Of a DNA stretch of 5,739 bases, positions 5,721 through 5,739 are shown in pieces. Source of the stretch: Candidatus Rhabdochlamydia sp. (lineage in GTDB: Bacteria > Chlamydiota > Chlamydiia > Chlamydiales > Rhabdochlamydiaceae). Made by a program: the position numbers and the translations under genes. The DNA lies in contig JASHWM010000236.1 in the NCBI GenBank assembly GCA_030044075.1, forward strand, positions 1 through 5,739, read 5' to 3'. The notes under the pieces were generated by a model. That model searched no databases. It saw nothing but the letters and a program-made list of their open reading frames with translations, and was not told the origin of the DNA. Within the stretch, counting starts at the first letter, position 1, and every line of letters begins with the position of its first letter.

Positions 5721-5739
5721 GTGTTGATAAAATTCAGGA
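5721..5739 (+). CDS. Probable start of the next gene, cut off by the window edge
   Basis: AGAGG (5711-5715), sharing its first base with the preceding TAA stop, is followed 5 nt later by GTG at 5721 and directly by TTG at 5724. The frame GTG TTG ATA AAA TTC AGG is open to the end of the window. The spacing suggests co-transcription and translational coupling with the flavoprotein-like gene. Only six codons are visible, so no product can be named, and either codon could be the start. Confidence 0.35.

Overview
The window carries a conserved bacterial housekeeping pair (dnaX and a YbaB/EbfC gene) on the minus strand. On the plus strand it carries a glycosyltransferase fragment, a complete seven-transmembrane HD phosphohydrolase of the PgpH/YqfF type, a flavoprotein-like gene of unclear function, and the first bases of what is probably another gene. 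There is no mobile element, CRISPR array, tRNA or rRNA. The best guess at the source is a member of the Chlamydiae, probably an environmental (amoeba-associated) lineage. The clues are the dnaX-ybaB pairing without recR, as I recall it from Chlamydia genomes, a short DnaX without the large tau C-terminal domains, and moderate GC content. This is an inference from memory and was not tested by any search.

Layout: 1-569 (+) is the 3' part of a GT-B type glycosyltransferase with the donor-binding signature of the MurG/diacylglycerol glucosyltransferase group. It meets ybaB (566-865, -) tail to tail, and one CTAG tetranucleotide supplies both stop codons. dnaX (874-2316, -) lies 8 bp upstream of ybaB, and its stop codon overlaps the ybaB ribosome binding site. 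The 184-bp region 2317-2500 separates dnaX from the divergent PgpH-like gene (2501-4627, +). It holds candidate promoters for both directions, a perfect 9-bp inverted repeat and several A/T tracts. A 91-bp gap leads to the flavoprotein-like gene (4719-5711, +), and another start (GTG 5721) probably follows at the right edge. There is no gene-free stretch longer than 300 bp.

Functionally, DnaX is the clamp-loader ATPase and YbaB/EbfC a small DNA-binding protein; the two are co-transcribed in many bacteria. PgpH-type proteins hydrolyse the second messenger c-di-AMP. The glycosyltransferase fragment points to envelope lipid or polysaccharide synthesis. The flavoprotein-like gene has a degenerate dinucleotide-binding loop and a hydrophobic N-terminus, and I could not assign it a substrate.

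The items most worth a second look are: a possible dnaX recoding site (A7 run, nearby -1 stop, possible downstream stem) that would remove a conserved-looking terminal peptide; the inverted repeat overlapping the candidate dnaX promoter; the odd oxidoreductase; and the shared CTAG stop. I found no convincing new multi-gene system.
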